This document shows, piece after piece, positions 47,002-54,950 of a stretch of DNA of 64,000 nt (position 1 is the stretch's first letter; every line of letters starts with the position of its first letter). The position numbers and the translations under genes are program-made. The notes under the pieces were generated by a model, which did no database searches, was not told where the DNA came from, and was given only the letters and a program-made list of their open reading frames with translations. Source of the DNA: Sphingomonas faeni (GTDB lineage Bacteria > Pseudomonadota > Alphaproteobacteria > Sphingomonadales > Sphingomonadaceae); assembly GCF_023195535.1 (NCBI RefSeq), contig NZ_JALPNF010000002.1, positions 310,001-374,000 on the forward strand, given 5' to 3'.

Positions 47002-47958
47002 CTATTTCCGTCCCTTCAATCGCCAGCCGCCGAACAGCGCGACATCCGGATCATGCGCAACCTTCGTCGGGTCGGCCTTGCTCCAGCCGGTGACCTGATC
47101 GAGCGCCGGCAGGCGTATGGGCTTCGGCGTCGGATACGGGTTTCTCAGCGTCGGTTCGCCGCGTTCGTTGCGGGCGGCTTCGGCGAGGTCGAAGGCTTCG
47201 CGGGCGCGGGCTTGGCGGGCTTCGTACATTGCCGTCAGGCGGTAGCTGTGGGCTTCGCTCGATTCACCGCGGCGGCGCTTGATGTGGGGCGGCTCCTCCT
47301 GGAGGTGGACCGTCTTGGCGTGCAGGTGGAGGAGTTGCAGCGCCTGGTTCGCGGTCATCGGCGGGATCGGCGGGGGTTCGTTGTGGCGCCACTCGTCATG
47401 GTCGTGCGCGCCGGGCAGGGAGCCGGCGAGCAGCGCTGACTCGACCTGTTCGTAGCCGAGTTCCAGCGCGAGGCGCATCTCGCGGGCGAAGGCGGGGCTG
47501 GCTTTGCGGCGGGCGTAGAAGGCGGAGTGGCTGAAGCCGGCGGCGGCGGCCGAGAGGCGGATGTTGGCGGTGGCGGAGAGCGCGGTGAGGAAGGCTTGCT
47601 CGGCGGCGTGACCCAGGCGGTTGGCGGGCGGGCGACGGAGCTGGAGGCGGCCGTTTGCGGCTCTTGTCGTGGTGGGGGTTCCGGTTGGGATGGCGGCGGT
47701 GTTGGCACTCCCCTCCCCCGACCCCTCCCGCAGGCGCGAGGGGAGATTTAGGGCGGCGGAGGCGAAGTCTAGGGCGGCGTCCCACTTGGCGGCGAAGGCG
47801 GGGTGGGCGGCGCGGCGCTTGGTGAAGGTGGAGCGGTTGTAGCCTAGCGTGCTGGCGGCTTCGCGGGCGTTGCCGGTGCGGCGGAGGGCGGCGAGGAACA
47901 CGGCGTTCTGGGCGGCCTGGCGGCGGGTGAACTGGTCGGGGGTGAAGGGGCGCGCCAT
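47002..47958 (-). CDS. Hypothetical protein with two helix-turn-helix-like repeats and an in-frame REP
   Basis: This 318-residue protein contains two related segments: NAVFLAALRRTGNAREAAST, then LGYNRSTFTKRRAAHPAFAAKWDAAL (residues 18-63), and EQAFLTALSATANIRLSAAA, then AGFSHSAFYARRKASPAFAREMRLAL (about 119-164). Each looks like a homeodomain-type helix-turn-helix, as in phage terminase small subunits. Between them lies [18 protein letters not shown], encoded by an inserted REP half (47708-47746) that kept the frame open. The C-terminal half is charged, with no known motif. It could be a DNA-binding or terminase-like relic. It ends the accessory block before rplK. Confidence 0.65.
   Translation of the reverse strand: MARPFTPDQFTRRQAAQNAVFLAALRRTGNAREAASTLGYNRSTFTKRRAAHPAFAAKWDAALDFASAALNLPSRLREGSGEGSANTAAIPTGTPTTTRAANGRLQLRRPPANRLGHAAEQAFLTALSATANIRLSAAAAGFSHSAFYARRKASPAFAREMRLALELGYEQVESALLAGSLPGAHDHDEWRHNEPPPIPPMTANQALQLLHLHAKTVHLQEEPPHIKRRRGESSEAHSYRLTAMYEARQARAREAFDLAEAARNERGEPTLRNPYPTPKPIRLPALDQVTGWSKADPTKVAHDPDVALFGGWRLKGRK
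47708..47746. repeat. REP half of the CCCCTCCCGC family inside a coding sequence
   Basis: CTCCCCTCCCCCGACCCCTC then CCGCAGGCGCGAGGGGAGA matches the right half of the spc-operon REP at 28.03 kb (CCCCTCCCCTGACCCCTCCC, then GCAAGCGGGAGGGG). It is translated in frame within the 318-residue hypothetical protein. Confidence 0.82.
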
Positions 47959-48362
47959 CGCTAGTGGGTCTGCCTCGATATCCTACATTGCAAGGGGGTT
48001 TGTGCTTGGGTGCGGGGTACCCGGCGGCGGCGTCCAAGTTTGTTTCCCCGCGAAGGCGGGGATCCAGACTGGGCTCCCGCCTTCGCGGGAGAACAAAGCG
48101 GCGGGCGATGGGAGTCCTAAGGAAGGAATTGTTCACGCGAAGGCGCGAGGGCGCGAAGAGAGTGAGAAGAGAAGTAGATTCGGGGTTCGCGCGGAGGCGC
48201 GGAGACGCGGAGGAGAAGGGCGCGGAGAAGAAGGGGGAAGCGGGTGTTGCCGCTTTGCGGGTTTTGGGGTATGCGCACCGGCTTCCATCTTCACTGTTGG
48301 AATTGCGGGAGGTTGCCGAGAGGTAGCCGCCATCACCGCTAGACTCACATAAAGAGAGTGAC
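47959..48362. other. 404-base intergenic region upstream of rplK
   Basis: It contains a REP (48041-48094), then a strongly purine-rich stretch (about 48130-48240, repeated GCGCGAGG/GCGGAGA/AGAAG motifs) and the immediate rplK leader with GAGAGTGAC before the ATG. The rplK promoter must lie here if nusG transcription does not reach it. No gene is supported. Confidence 0.55.
48041..48094. repeat. REP, CCCGCCTTCGCGGG family
   Basis: TGTTTCCCCGCGAAGGCGGG, then GATCCAGACTGGGCT, then CCCGCCTTCGCGGGAGAACA. It is nearly identical to the copies at 22.25 and 56.20 kb, with the left arm slightly changed. Confidence 0.9.
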
Positions 48363-48794
48363 ATGGCTAAAAAGATTACCGGATACATCAAGCTGCAGGT
48401 GCCTGCAGGCGAGGCAAAGCCGGCGCCGCCGATCGGGCCTGCGCTGGGTCAGCGCGGCGTGAACATCATGGAGTTCTGCAAGGCGTTCAACGCCGGCACG
48501 AGCGAACTGAAGAAGGGCATGCCGATCCCGACCGTCATCACGGTCTATGCGGATCGCTCGTTCTCGTTCGAGACCAAGACCCCGCCAGCATCGTACCTGA
48601 TCAAGGAGGCCGCTGGTCTCAAGTCGGGTTCGAAGGAGCCGGGTAAGGTCGTCGCCGGCAAGATCAAGCGCAGCCAGCTGAGCGAGATCGCCACGACGAA
48701 GATGAAGGACCTCAACGCCAACGATATCGACGCTGCGACGAAGATCATCGAAGGCAGCGCCCGCGCAATGGGCCTCGAAGTGGTGGAGGGCTGA
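48363..48794 (+). CDS. rplK: 50S ribosomal protein uL11
   Basis: A 143-residue protein with [20 protein letters not shown], then [20 protein letters not shown], the standard L11 N-terminal domain, and the C-terminal RNA-binding part ending [17 protein letters not shown]. It forms the GTPase-associated centre. It is paired with rplA as usual, but is separated from nusG by accessory genes. Confidence 0.98.
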   Translation: MAKKITGYIKLQVPAGEAKPAPPIGPALGQRGVNIMEFCKAFNAGTSELKKGMPIPTVITVYADRSFSFETKTPPASYLIKEAAGLKSGSKEPGKVVAGKIKRSQLSEIATTKMKDLNANDIDAATKIIEGSARAMGLEVVEG

Positions 48795-48798
48795 GATC

Positions 48799-49491
48799 AT
48801 GGCTAAGCTGAGCAAGAAGCAGAAGGCCGTCACGGTCGACCTCGTCAAGCTGCACGGCATCGACGAGGCCATCGGTCTCGCACGGTCGGGCGCCACGTCG
48901 AAGTTCGACGAGACGATCGAAGTCGCGCTGAACCTGGGCGTCGATCCGCGTCATGCAGACCAGATGGTCCGCGGCGTGGTCACGCTGCCCAAGGGCACCG
49001 GCAAGACCGTCCGCGTCGGCGTGTTCGCCCGCGGCGCGAAGGCTGAAGAGGCTCTCGCAGCCGGCGCGGACGTGGTCGGCGCCGAGGACCTGATGGAAAT
49101 CATCCAGGGTGGCACGATCGATTTCGATCGCTGCATCGCGACCCCGGACATGATGGGCATCGTCGGTCGCCTCGGTAAGGTGCTGGGTCCCAAGGGCCTG
49201 ATGCCGAACCCGAAGCTCGGCACGGTGACGATGAACGTCGCCGCCGCGGTTCAGGCAGCCAAGGGCGGCCAGATCGAATACCGCGTCGAGAAGGCCGGCA
49301 TCATCCATTCGGGCATCGGCAAGGCGTCGTTCCCGGCGGAAGACCTGCGCGCGAACTTCGACGCACTGGTCGACGCGGTGGTCAAGGCCAAGCCGACCGG
49401 CGCCAAGGGCAAGTACGTCCAGAAGGTCGCGATCTCGTCGACCATGGGTGCAGGCATCAAGGTCGATACGGCTGAGGTTGCAGGCGCGTAA
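48799..49491 (+). CDS. rplA: 50S ribosomal protein uL1
   Basis: A 230-residue protein, [20 protein letters not shown], with the L1 signature [25 protein letters not shown] and the ending [19 protein letters not shown]. It forms the L1 stalk and in many bacteria represses its own operon. It is four bases after rplK. Copy B of the three-hairpin element starts directly after the stop, then a terminator. rplJ-rplL, the usual next genes, are absent. Confidence 0.98.
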   Translation: MAKLSKKQKAVTVDLVKLHGIDEAIGLARSGATSKFDETIEVALNLGVDPRHADQMVRGVVTLPKGTGKTVRVGVFARGAKAEEALAAGADVVGAEDLMEIIQGGTIDFDRCIATPDMMGIVGRLGKVLGPKGLMPNPKLGTVTMNVAAAVQAAKGGQIEYRVEKAGIIHSGIGKASFPAEDLRANFDALVDAVVKAKPTGAKGKYVQKVAISSTMGAGIKVDTAEVAGA

Positions 49492-49585
49492 GCCGCACGT
49501 GGCTAGCGCGAGCTAGCCACGAGACGGCGAGCGCCCGGCCGGCGCGGGCAACCGCGACCGACGAGGACGGGATTTACTCCCGTCC
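49492..49585 (+). ncRNA. Three-hairpin structured element, copy B (after rplA)
   Basis: Its parts are GCCGCA, stem 1 CGTGGCTAGC-gcga-GCTAGCCACG, AGACGGCG, linker GCGCCCGGCCGG, stem 2 CGCGG-GCAA-CCGCG with a GNRA loop, ACCGACGA, and stem 3 GGACGGGA-TTTAC-TCCCGTCC. It is followed 19 bases later by a true terminator, so here it cannot serve as the leader of a downstream gene on this strand. Confidence 0.75.
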
Positions 49586-49604
49586 CGCCGCTAAGATTTG
49601 AGAG

Positions 49605-49631
49605 GGGCCGGGAGCGATCCCGGCCCTTTTT
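49605..49631 (+). terminator. Rho-independent terminator after rplK-rplA
   Basis: GGGCCGGGA-gcga-TCCCGGCCC is a perfect 9-bp stem with a GNRA loop, followed by TTTTT. It clearly ends the L11 operon transcript 114 bases after rplA. Confidence 0.94.
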
Positions 49632-49644
49632 GCGTGTCCGGTCG

Positions 49645-49770
49645 ATCCTCCCCCGCCAGGGGGAGGTGGCACCGAAGGTGACGGATGGGGAGGACACGGA
49701 ACAGCCGACGTCGCCTTCCGCCCCCTCCGTCTGGCAAGGGCCAGCCACCTCCCCCTGGCGGGGGAGGATC
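49645..49770. repeat. REP pair, CTCCCCC family
   Basis: Left half ATCCTCCCCCGCCAGGGGGA ... GACGGATGGGGAGG, a short spacer, then inverted right half CCCCCTCCGTCTGGC ... GGCGGGGGAGGATC. It lies between the rplA terminator and the end of the glycosyltransferase gene on the other strand. Confidence 0.9.
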
Positions 49771-49814
49771 GTGAGATGGCGTGACGGTCAGGGTTGGAGC
49801 GAACGCCCTGCCCC

Positions 49815-51083
49815 TCACTCCGCCAGCGCGCGCCTGGCATCGAGTGTCGACGCGAACACCGAGACATACTGCGTTACGCGCGCCTCTTCCGCCTCGGCCG
49901 CATATGCCGCCGTCATGTCGGGCGCGACGATCCGGCCTTCCACGATGTCGACGAGCGTGCGCGCGAGATCGAACGCGTTGCCGGGCTGGAAAGTGATGCC
50001 GACCTCGTCGCCCGCGACCTTCTCCGCCATGCCGCCGATCGCGCTGCACAGGATCGACCGGCCCGCGACCAGCGCCTCCTGGATGACGACGGGGGAGTTC
50101 TCCCACCAAATCGAGGGCACGACGATCCAGTCATACTGGCGCATCAACGCGACGACGTCGGTGTTGGCGTAGCGTCCCTTGTTCGCGACCACATCGGCGT
50201 TGGCGTCGAGCAACGCGGCGATCTTGGTCCGGAAATCGCCGCCCTGGATATCGAGGTTGGCGCCGTGGATACCGACCGACAGCGACGGACGAAGCGGCTT
50301 CGGGACCTGCGACACGGCCTCGAGTAGCACGTCGAGTCCCTTGTAGGGATTGATCTGCCCGAAGAAGCCGATCCGCGTCACGCCATCGTTCGATCGCCCA
50401 GGATCGGCCGCCGTCCCTTGCGCGATCAGATCGGGCGACAACGGGTTGTCGATCACCGTGATCCGCGCGCGATCGAGGCCCCAGTCGACGAACCGGTCGG
50501 CGAGAAACGTACTCGGCGAGACGAACCGCGCGACGGGCGCGAGCCGCTGGAGGATCATCGCCTTGCGCAGATAGAATTCGCCGGCGCTGTAATGCGGAAA
50601 ACAGGCGGCGCACGCGGCGGGGGATTCGTCGCGACAGAGCCGGCCGTCGGTCTTGATCATCTGGCCGTCATTGTGACAGATCAGCAGGAACTCGTGCAGC
50701 GTCAGTACGACCGGGACGCGCGCACGCACGAGCAGTTCGACGACGTCGAGGCTCCAGTGCGCCAGATGTTCGATATGGACGATGTCGGGCTGGAACCGCT
50801 CGAGCAGCTGTCCGATCATCGTTTCGAGCACGGTGAAATGCGTGCTCTCGAGCGAGAAATGCTCCTGGCCCGGCGGATCGGCGAGGATTTCGGTCGGGCT
50901 CGCGCCGAACGCGCCGAACGACGCATCGTGACCGATCGCGCTTCGCGGCGCGCGTGCGGCCAGTACCGGGGCGATGTCGTCGCGACCGAGCAACCGCGCA
51001 TAGAGGGCATGCGCCGCCTGTTCGCCGCCGCCGGTGGAAAACGCCGGATGGCCGTGAGCGAGGATCAGCACGCGCAGGCTCAC
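49815..51083 (-). CDS. Glycosyltransferase, GT4-like (GT-B fold)
   Basis: This 422-residue protein has a GT-B layout: N-terminal RVLILAHGHPAFSTGGGEQA with a nucleotide-independent glycine loop, PDIVHIEHLAHW, and the C-terminal part GFFGQINPYKGLDVLLEAV, VPSIWWENSPVVIQEALVAGRSIL with the donor-binding Glu. A Cys-rich segment CRDESPAACAACFPHY follows the HEFLLICHND motif. The GTG start at 51083 overlaps the upstream glycosyltransferase stop (GTGA), so the pair is translationally coupled. The acceptor is unknown; it is probably a surface polysaccharide. Confidence 0.88.
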   Translation of the reverse strand: MSLRVLILAHGHPAFSTGGGEQAAHALYARLLGRDDIAPVLAARAPRSAIGHDASFGAFGASPTEILADPPGQEHFSLESTHFTVLETMIGQLLERFQPDIVHIEHLAHWSLDVVELLVRARVPVVLTLHEFLLICHNDGQMIKTDGRLCRDESPAACAACFPHYSAGEFYLRKAMILQRLAPVARFVSPSTFLADRFVDWGLDRARITVIDNPLSPDLIAQGTAADPGRSNDGVTRIGFFGQINPYKGLDVLLEAVSQVPKPLRPSLSVGIHGANLDIQGGDFRTKIAALLDANADVVANKGRYANTDVVALMRQYDWIVVPSIWWENSPVVIQEALVAGRSILCSAIGGMAEKVAGDEVGITFQPGNAFDLARTLVDIVEGRIVAPDMTAAYAAEAEEARVTQYVSVFASTLDARRALAE

Positions 51084-52819
51084 GCTGCGAGATCCGCGTG
51101 CCAGCGCGTGTTGAAGCGGATGCAGTTGAGATAGGTGATCGCGCTGCGTAACGCCTCGCCACCGCTGAGGACGAGCGACTGACGTTCGAGATGCCGCATC
51201 CCGCCGCTCCGGACCAGACCGATCGGACGACCGCCCGCGACCGAGCGCATGCACAGATCGGCATCCTCGAAATCGCCGCGGACATAGCCCGGATCGAACC
51301 CGCCCAGCGTCTCGTACCAGTCGCGTGCGATCATCATCATCGCCCCGGTGACCGCTGGCACCTCGATCGTCACGGGCTCACCCCGATCGACCGGCCGCGG
51401 AGGCAGTCCCTTGCCCGGATGCTCGGCGGCAAACAGGTCGTGGAAATGGCGGCCCCTGCGCAGGACCATGCCGTCATGTTGCAGCGTATCGTCCTCGTAC
51501 AGCAGCCGAAACCCGACGATCCCGAACCGGCCCTGATCCAGATCGGCGGCCGCCACCGTCAGCGCTTGCCCGTCCTCGATCCACACATCGGAGTTCTGGA
51601 ACAGCAGTAGCGGCGCGCGTGAAACGCCCACCCCGATCGCGTTCGCGACCGAAAATCCGTAATTGCCGCCGTTGATCACCAGGGTCGTGGGGCGCTCGAT
51701 CAGGCTGCGCCGATCCTGCAGATAGTTGCGGACGAACAGGTGCTGGCGCGGATCGTCGCTGACGTAGATGAACTCGGTGCCCGCGGGATACGCGGACTGG
51801 TTGGCGAGGATCGCGCGCAGCAGGAACGGCCGAGCGTACAGCGGGATGATCACCGACAGCCGTGGCGGCTCCGACACTTCGCACAGCCGTATCACCTCGT
51901 GCGTGACCGCATTGGCAGACTGCGCGGTCAACAAGGGTCCGGCATGGCGCAGCATCGTCGCCGGCGCGGGCAGCGCACTGCCACCGAAACAGGTGACAAA
52001 GTTGTTCAGCGCGTTCTCGACGCTGTCCACCCGATCGTCGCTCATCGCGAGCGCGCCGAGCGGCGTCGCCGTGCCGCCGCGGTCGGCCAGCACGAAAAGC
52101 CGCCGCGTCGCCCGATCGACTTGGCCCAGCGTCGTCAGGAACCCGTGATGGGTGGTATCGATCGCGTTCCCGCGGCGCTGCATCGCTTCGCCGACGTCGG
52201 GCCGGTCGAAGGTCGCGATGTCGGACGAGGCACGGACAGCGTCGAGCGTGTCGGTCAGGATCACGACCTGCCGGGTTGCCGCATTCTCGATCCAGCCGCT
52301 GATGATCAATCCGCCGCCGACTCGCGCCCAGCTATCCAGGAAGGTATGCGAGGTTTCGCCTATCGTGCCGCCGTTCACGCCCCATCGCACCGCGCGCGCG
52401 ATCGCCGGTGCAAAGAGCCCATGGTCGTTGATCAGATCGATCGGCCAGCGCTGATCGGCCGCCACCCCGTCCGGCCCGACCACCAGTCGGGCAACTGCGA
52501 ACTGCTGACTATGGACGGCGTTGCCGGCCGCGCCGAGGACGGTCAACGTGAGGCCCGACTCGAACAGGTCGAGCCCTGCAAACGGCTCGATCGCAACGCC
52601 GATCACGTAGCCGACGTCGAGCGACCGGTGACCATACAGCGCCGCGACGTCGGCGCGGTCGAACCGGACGCAGCATTCGACCGCCGCCTCGCCGATGCGG
52701 CCGTCCGCTGTCTCCAAGCGGATCGCGACCGGATCGCCCTTCCCCACGGTCCACCCGGCGATGACGAGTTTCCCGGCGACCACGACGCCGGAATCGATAA
52801 ACATGCTGTCCACGGTCAT
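51080..52819 (-). CDS. GT2-family glycosyltransferase with extra N-terminal region
   Basis: This 579-residue protein has a C-terminal glycosyltransferase 2 domain: RLSVIIPLYARPFLLRAILA at about residue 290, NGGNYGFSVANAIGV, the metal-binding region LLLFQNSDVWIED (a DxD variant), GAMMMIARDWYETLGGFD and DFEDADLCMR. The first roughly 280 residues form beta-rich segments (for example GKLVIAGWTVGKGDPVAIRL and GGGLIISGWIENAATRQVVI) that look like two carbohydrate-binding-type modules; I do not recognise the family. The start ATG 52819 is preferred because upstream in-frame sequence is low-complexity. It is coupled to the downstream GT4-like gene. Confidence 0.85.
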   Translation of the reverse strand: MTVDSMFIDSGVVVAGKLVIAGWTVGKGDPVAIRLETADGRIGEAAVECCVRFDRADVAALYGHRSLDVGYVIGVAIEPFAGLDLFESGLTLTVLGAAGNAVHSQQFAVARLVVGPDGVAADQRWPIDLINDHGLFAPAIARAVRWGVNGGTIGETSHTFLDSWARVGGGLIISGWIENAATRQVVILTDTLDAVRASSDIATFDRPDVGEAMQRRGNAIDTTHHGFLTTLGQVDRATRRLFVLADRGGTATPLGALAMSDDRVDSVENALNNFVTCFGGSALPAPATMLRHAGPLLTAQSANAVTHEVIRLCEVSEPPRLSVIIPLYARPFLLRAILANQSAYPAGTEFIYVSDDPRQHLFVRNYLQDRRSLIERPTTLVINGGNYGFSVANAIGVGVSRAPLLLFQNSDVWIEDGQALTVAAADLDQGRFGIVGFRLLYEDDTLQHDGMVLRRGRHFHDLFAAEHPGKGLPPRPVDRGEPVTIEVPAVTGAMMMIARDWYETLGGFDPGYVRGDFEDADLCMRSVAGGRPIGLVRSGGMRHLERQSLVLSGGEALRSAITYLNCIRFNTRWHADLAA

Positions 52820-53044
52820 GGGTAGGACTGCCTCTTCGCGCCACGGATGATGAGCAGGTCGGGCTCGCGATCGGCGGCTGGTCGCCCAGCGGCGCGCCGA
52901 TACCGAGACCTTACTCTCCCCGCATGCCCGATCAGGCCGGTGAGACGGTTGCCGGAGCAGGCAGCAACGTTGCCGTACCATAGCCGGGCCGGAAGGGCGT
53001 GCAAGGGTGTGATCCTTACCGTATCCGAGCGCCGCGTATTGACT

Positions 53045-53067
53045 GCATCGGCAATGATTGCCAATGC
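53045..53067 (+). promoter_or_regulatory. Near-perfect palindrome, probable MarR operator
   Basis: GCATCGGCAAT-g-ATTGCCAATGC is an inverted repeat of 11 + 11 bases with one mismatch, ending six bases before the marR start codon. Palindromes of this size next to a marR gene are usually the autoregulatory site. Occupation would block transcription or initiation of the whole efflux operon. Confidence 0.75.
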
Positions 53068-53073
53068 AGCGAT

Positions 53074-53544
53074 ATGGATTTCTATACGACAGCAGCGTTC
53101 GGTCCCGATTGCTCGCTGGGCTTCCTCGCCCGGCGTATCCATCAGGGGGTTCAGGGTGCGCTGGAGCCGTTGTTCGCCGACGCGGGACCGAGCGTGACGC
53201 AATGGTCGGCGATGGTGTCGATCTGGTTCGGTCGCGCGAGTACCTGCGCGGACCTGGCACGCGATCTGGCGCATGACCGGGGAGCGACGACCCGGCTGGT
53301 CGATACGCTGGAGCAGCAGGGTTGGGTCACCCGCACCCGCGCGACCGACGACCGCCGCGTCGTGAACCTGATGCTGACCCCGGAAGGGACGGCGGTGACG
53401 GTCGAATGTCGCGATCGGGCGATCGCCTATTGGAACCGCGTGCTGGCGGACTGGGATCGCAGCGAGGTCGAGACGATGATTGCGCTGATGCAGAAACTGC
53501 GCGGGACGCTCGAGTCCGCGGCGATCGAGGACGGTGAAGCATGA
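53074..53544 (+). CDS. MarR-family transcriptional regulator
   Basis: This 156-residue dimeric winged-helix repressor contains the recognition region STCADLARDLAHDRGATTRLVDTLEQQGWVTR-type sequence (about residues 50-80) and the wing RATDDRRVVNLMLTPEG. The first 25 codons of the longer open frame overlap the palindrome, so I start it at ATG 53074 (MDFYTTAAF). It is the first gene of a marR / outer-membrane factor / emrA / emrB operon and probably represses it until a toxic compound binds. Confidence 0.9.
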   Translation: MDFYTTAAFGPDCSLGFLARRIHQGVQGALEPLFADAGPSVTQWSAMVSIWFGRASTCADLARDLAHDRGATTRLVDTLEQQGWVTRTRATDDRRVVNLMLTPEGTAVTVECRDRAIAYWNRVLADWDRSEVETMIALMQKLRGTLESAAIEDGEA

Positions 53545-54950
53545 CCCGAACTAGGCTGTTGCTGGCCACCACGCTGGCGGGATCGCTGGCGGGATGCGCG
53601 GTTCCAGCCTCGAAGGGCATCGTCGAGCCGGTGTCGACCACCGCGCTGGGACTGTCGACGGATGCCGCACCGGTGATCGCGGCCGATTGGTGGCGCGGGT
53701 TCGGTGATCCGCAACTGGACCGGCTGGTGAACGACGCGGTGGCGGGCAATCCGTCGCTCGACGCGGCGCTCGCGCGGGTTGCGCAGGCGCAGGCGGTGTT
53801 GTCGACAAACCGCGCGGAGAATGGCCCGAACGTCACGCTCGATGCGCAGGAGCAATATGCGCGGTTGAGCGGGCGGTACACGATCCCGCCCCCCTTTGCC
53901 GGGTCGACCCGGTTCGTCGGGACGGTTGCGGCGAACCTGTCGTGGAACCTCGATCTGTTCGGGCGGCAGAAGGCGGCGATCGCGGGTGCACGCGCGTCGG
54001 TGCGCGCGGCGGCGCTCGACGTGGCGGCGGCGCGGCTGGCGCTGTCGGGGGCGGTGGTACAGACCTATATCGACCTCGAACGCGCCGAGGCGCAGGCGGG
54101 GATCGCGACGCGGACGATCGCGACGCGCGAGAATACGCTGCGGCTGGTCAACGTGCGGATCCGCAACAAGCTCGGTAGCAAGCTGGATGCGCAGGCGGCG
54201 ACGACGCTGCTGGCGCAGGCGCGGCAGGCGCTGGTGCGTGCGCAGGCCGCGCAGGTGCTGGCGAAGAACGCGCTGGCGGAGCTGGCCGGGCGCGGGGTGG
54301 ATTATCCGGCGACGATCGGCGCGACTGCGCTGAAGCTCGATGCGGTGTTGCCGTTGCCTGCGTCCGTCCCTGCGGACCTGCTCGCGCGGCGGGCGGATAT
54401 CGGGGCGGCGCAAGCGCGGATCGAAGCGGCGGCGGCGGGGCGTCAGGTGGCACGGCGCGCCTTTTATCCGAACGTGAATCTGGCGGGGTTGGCTGGGTTC
54501 CAGGCGGTCGGGCTCGGCAATCTGGTATCGCTCGATGCCGGGACGGTAGGCGTCGGGCCGGCGATTCATTTGCCGATTTTCGACAATGGCCGGCTGAAGG
54601 CCGATCTGGCGGGCGCGACCGCGGCGCTCGATCTGGCGACCGCGGATTATAACGACCGCGTGGTCGGCGCAGTGCGCGAGGCGGCGGACGCGGTGGCGCG
54701 GATCTCAGCGCTGGACGCCGACCGGCAACGACAACGCGAGGTGGTGCGCGGCTATGCCGAGACCGGGCGGTTGAACGCGATCCGCGTGTCGAGCGGGCTC
54801 GATAGCCGGCTCGACCTCGTCGACAACGACGTGCGGTTGCTCGCCGCCGAACAGGCCGATGCCGATCTTGCCGCCAATGCAGCCCAACAGCGCGTCCAGC
54901 TGGTGCTGGCACTGGGTGGCGGTTTCGATTTTCAGGATGTGACACGATGA
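53541..54950 (+). CDS. Outer-membrane efflux lipoprotein, NodT/OprM family
   Basis: This 469-residue TolC-type channel protein has a lipoprotein signal with the box LAGC (Cys19 lipidated). The family opening PVIAADWWRGFGDPQLDRLV is followed by two TolC repeats rich in alanine, each with helical hairpins (SLDAALARVAQAQAVL, ARRADIGAAQARIEAA). It makes the outer-membrane exit duct of the tripartite pump. It overlaps marR by four bases (ATGA) and the emrA-like gene by four bases, so the operon is tightly coupled. Confidence 0.92.
   Translation: MTRTRLLLATTLAGSLAGCAVPASKGIVEPVSTTALGLSTDAAPVIAADWWRGFGDPQLDRLVNDAVAGNPSLDAALARVAQAQAVLSTNRAENGPNVTLDAQEQYARLSGRYTIPPPFAGSTRFVGTVAANLSWNLDLFGRQKAAIAGARASVRAAALDVAAARLALSGAVVQTYIDLERAEAQAGIATRTIATRENTLRLVNVRIRNKLGSKLDAQAATTLLAQARQALVRAQAAQVLAKNALAELAGRGVDYPATIGATALKLDAVLPLPASVPADLLARRADIGAAQARIEAAAAGRQVARRAFYPNVNLAGLAGFQAVGLGNLVSLDAGTVGVGPAIHLPIFDNGRLKADLAGATAALDLATADYNDRVVGAVREAADAVARISALDADRQRQREVVRGYAETGRLNAIRVSSGLDSRLDLVDNDVRLLAAEQADADLAANAAQQRVQLVLALGGGFDFQDVTR

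Noticed and set aside
48130..48240. Purine-rich repeat tract upstream of rplK as a coding or satellite region
   Set aside because: The motif order is irregular with no fixed period, and open frames across it have no recognisable protein sequence.
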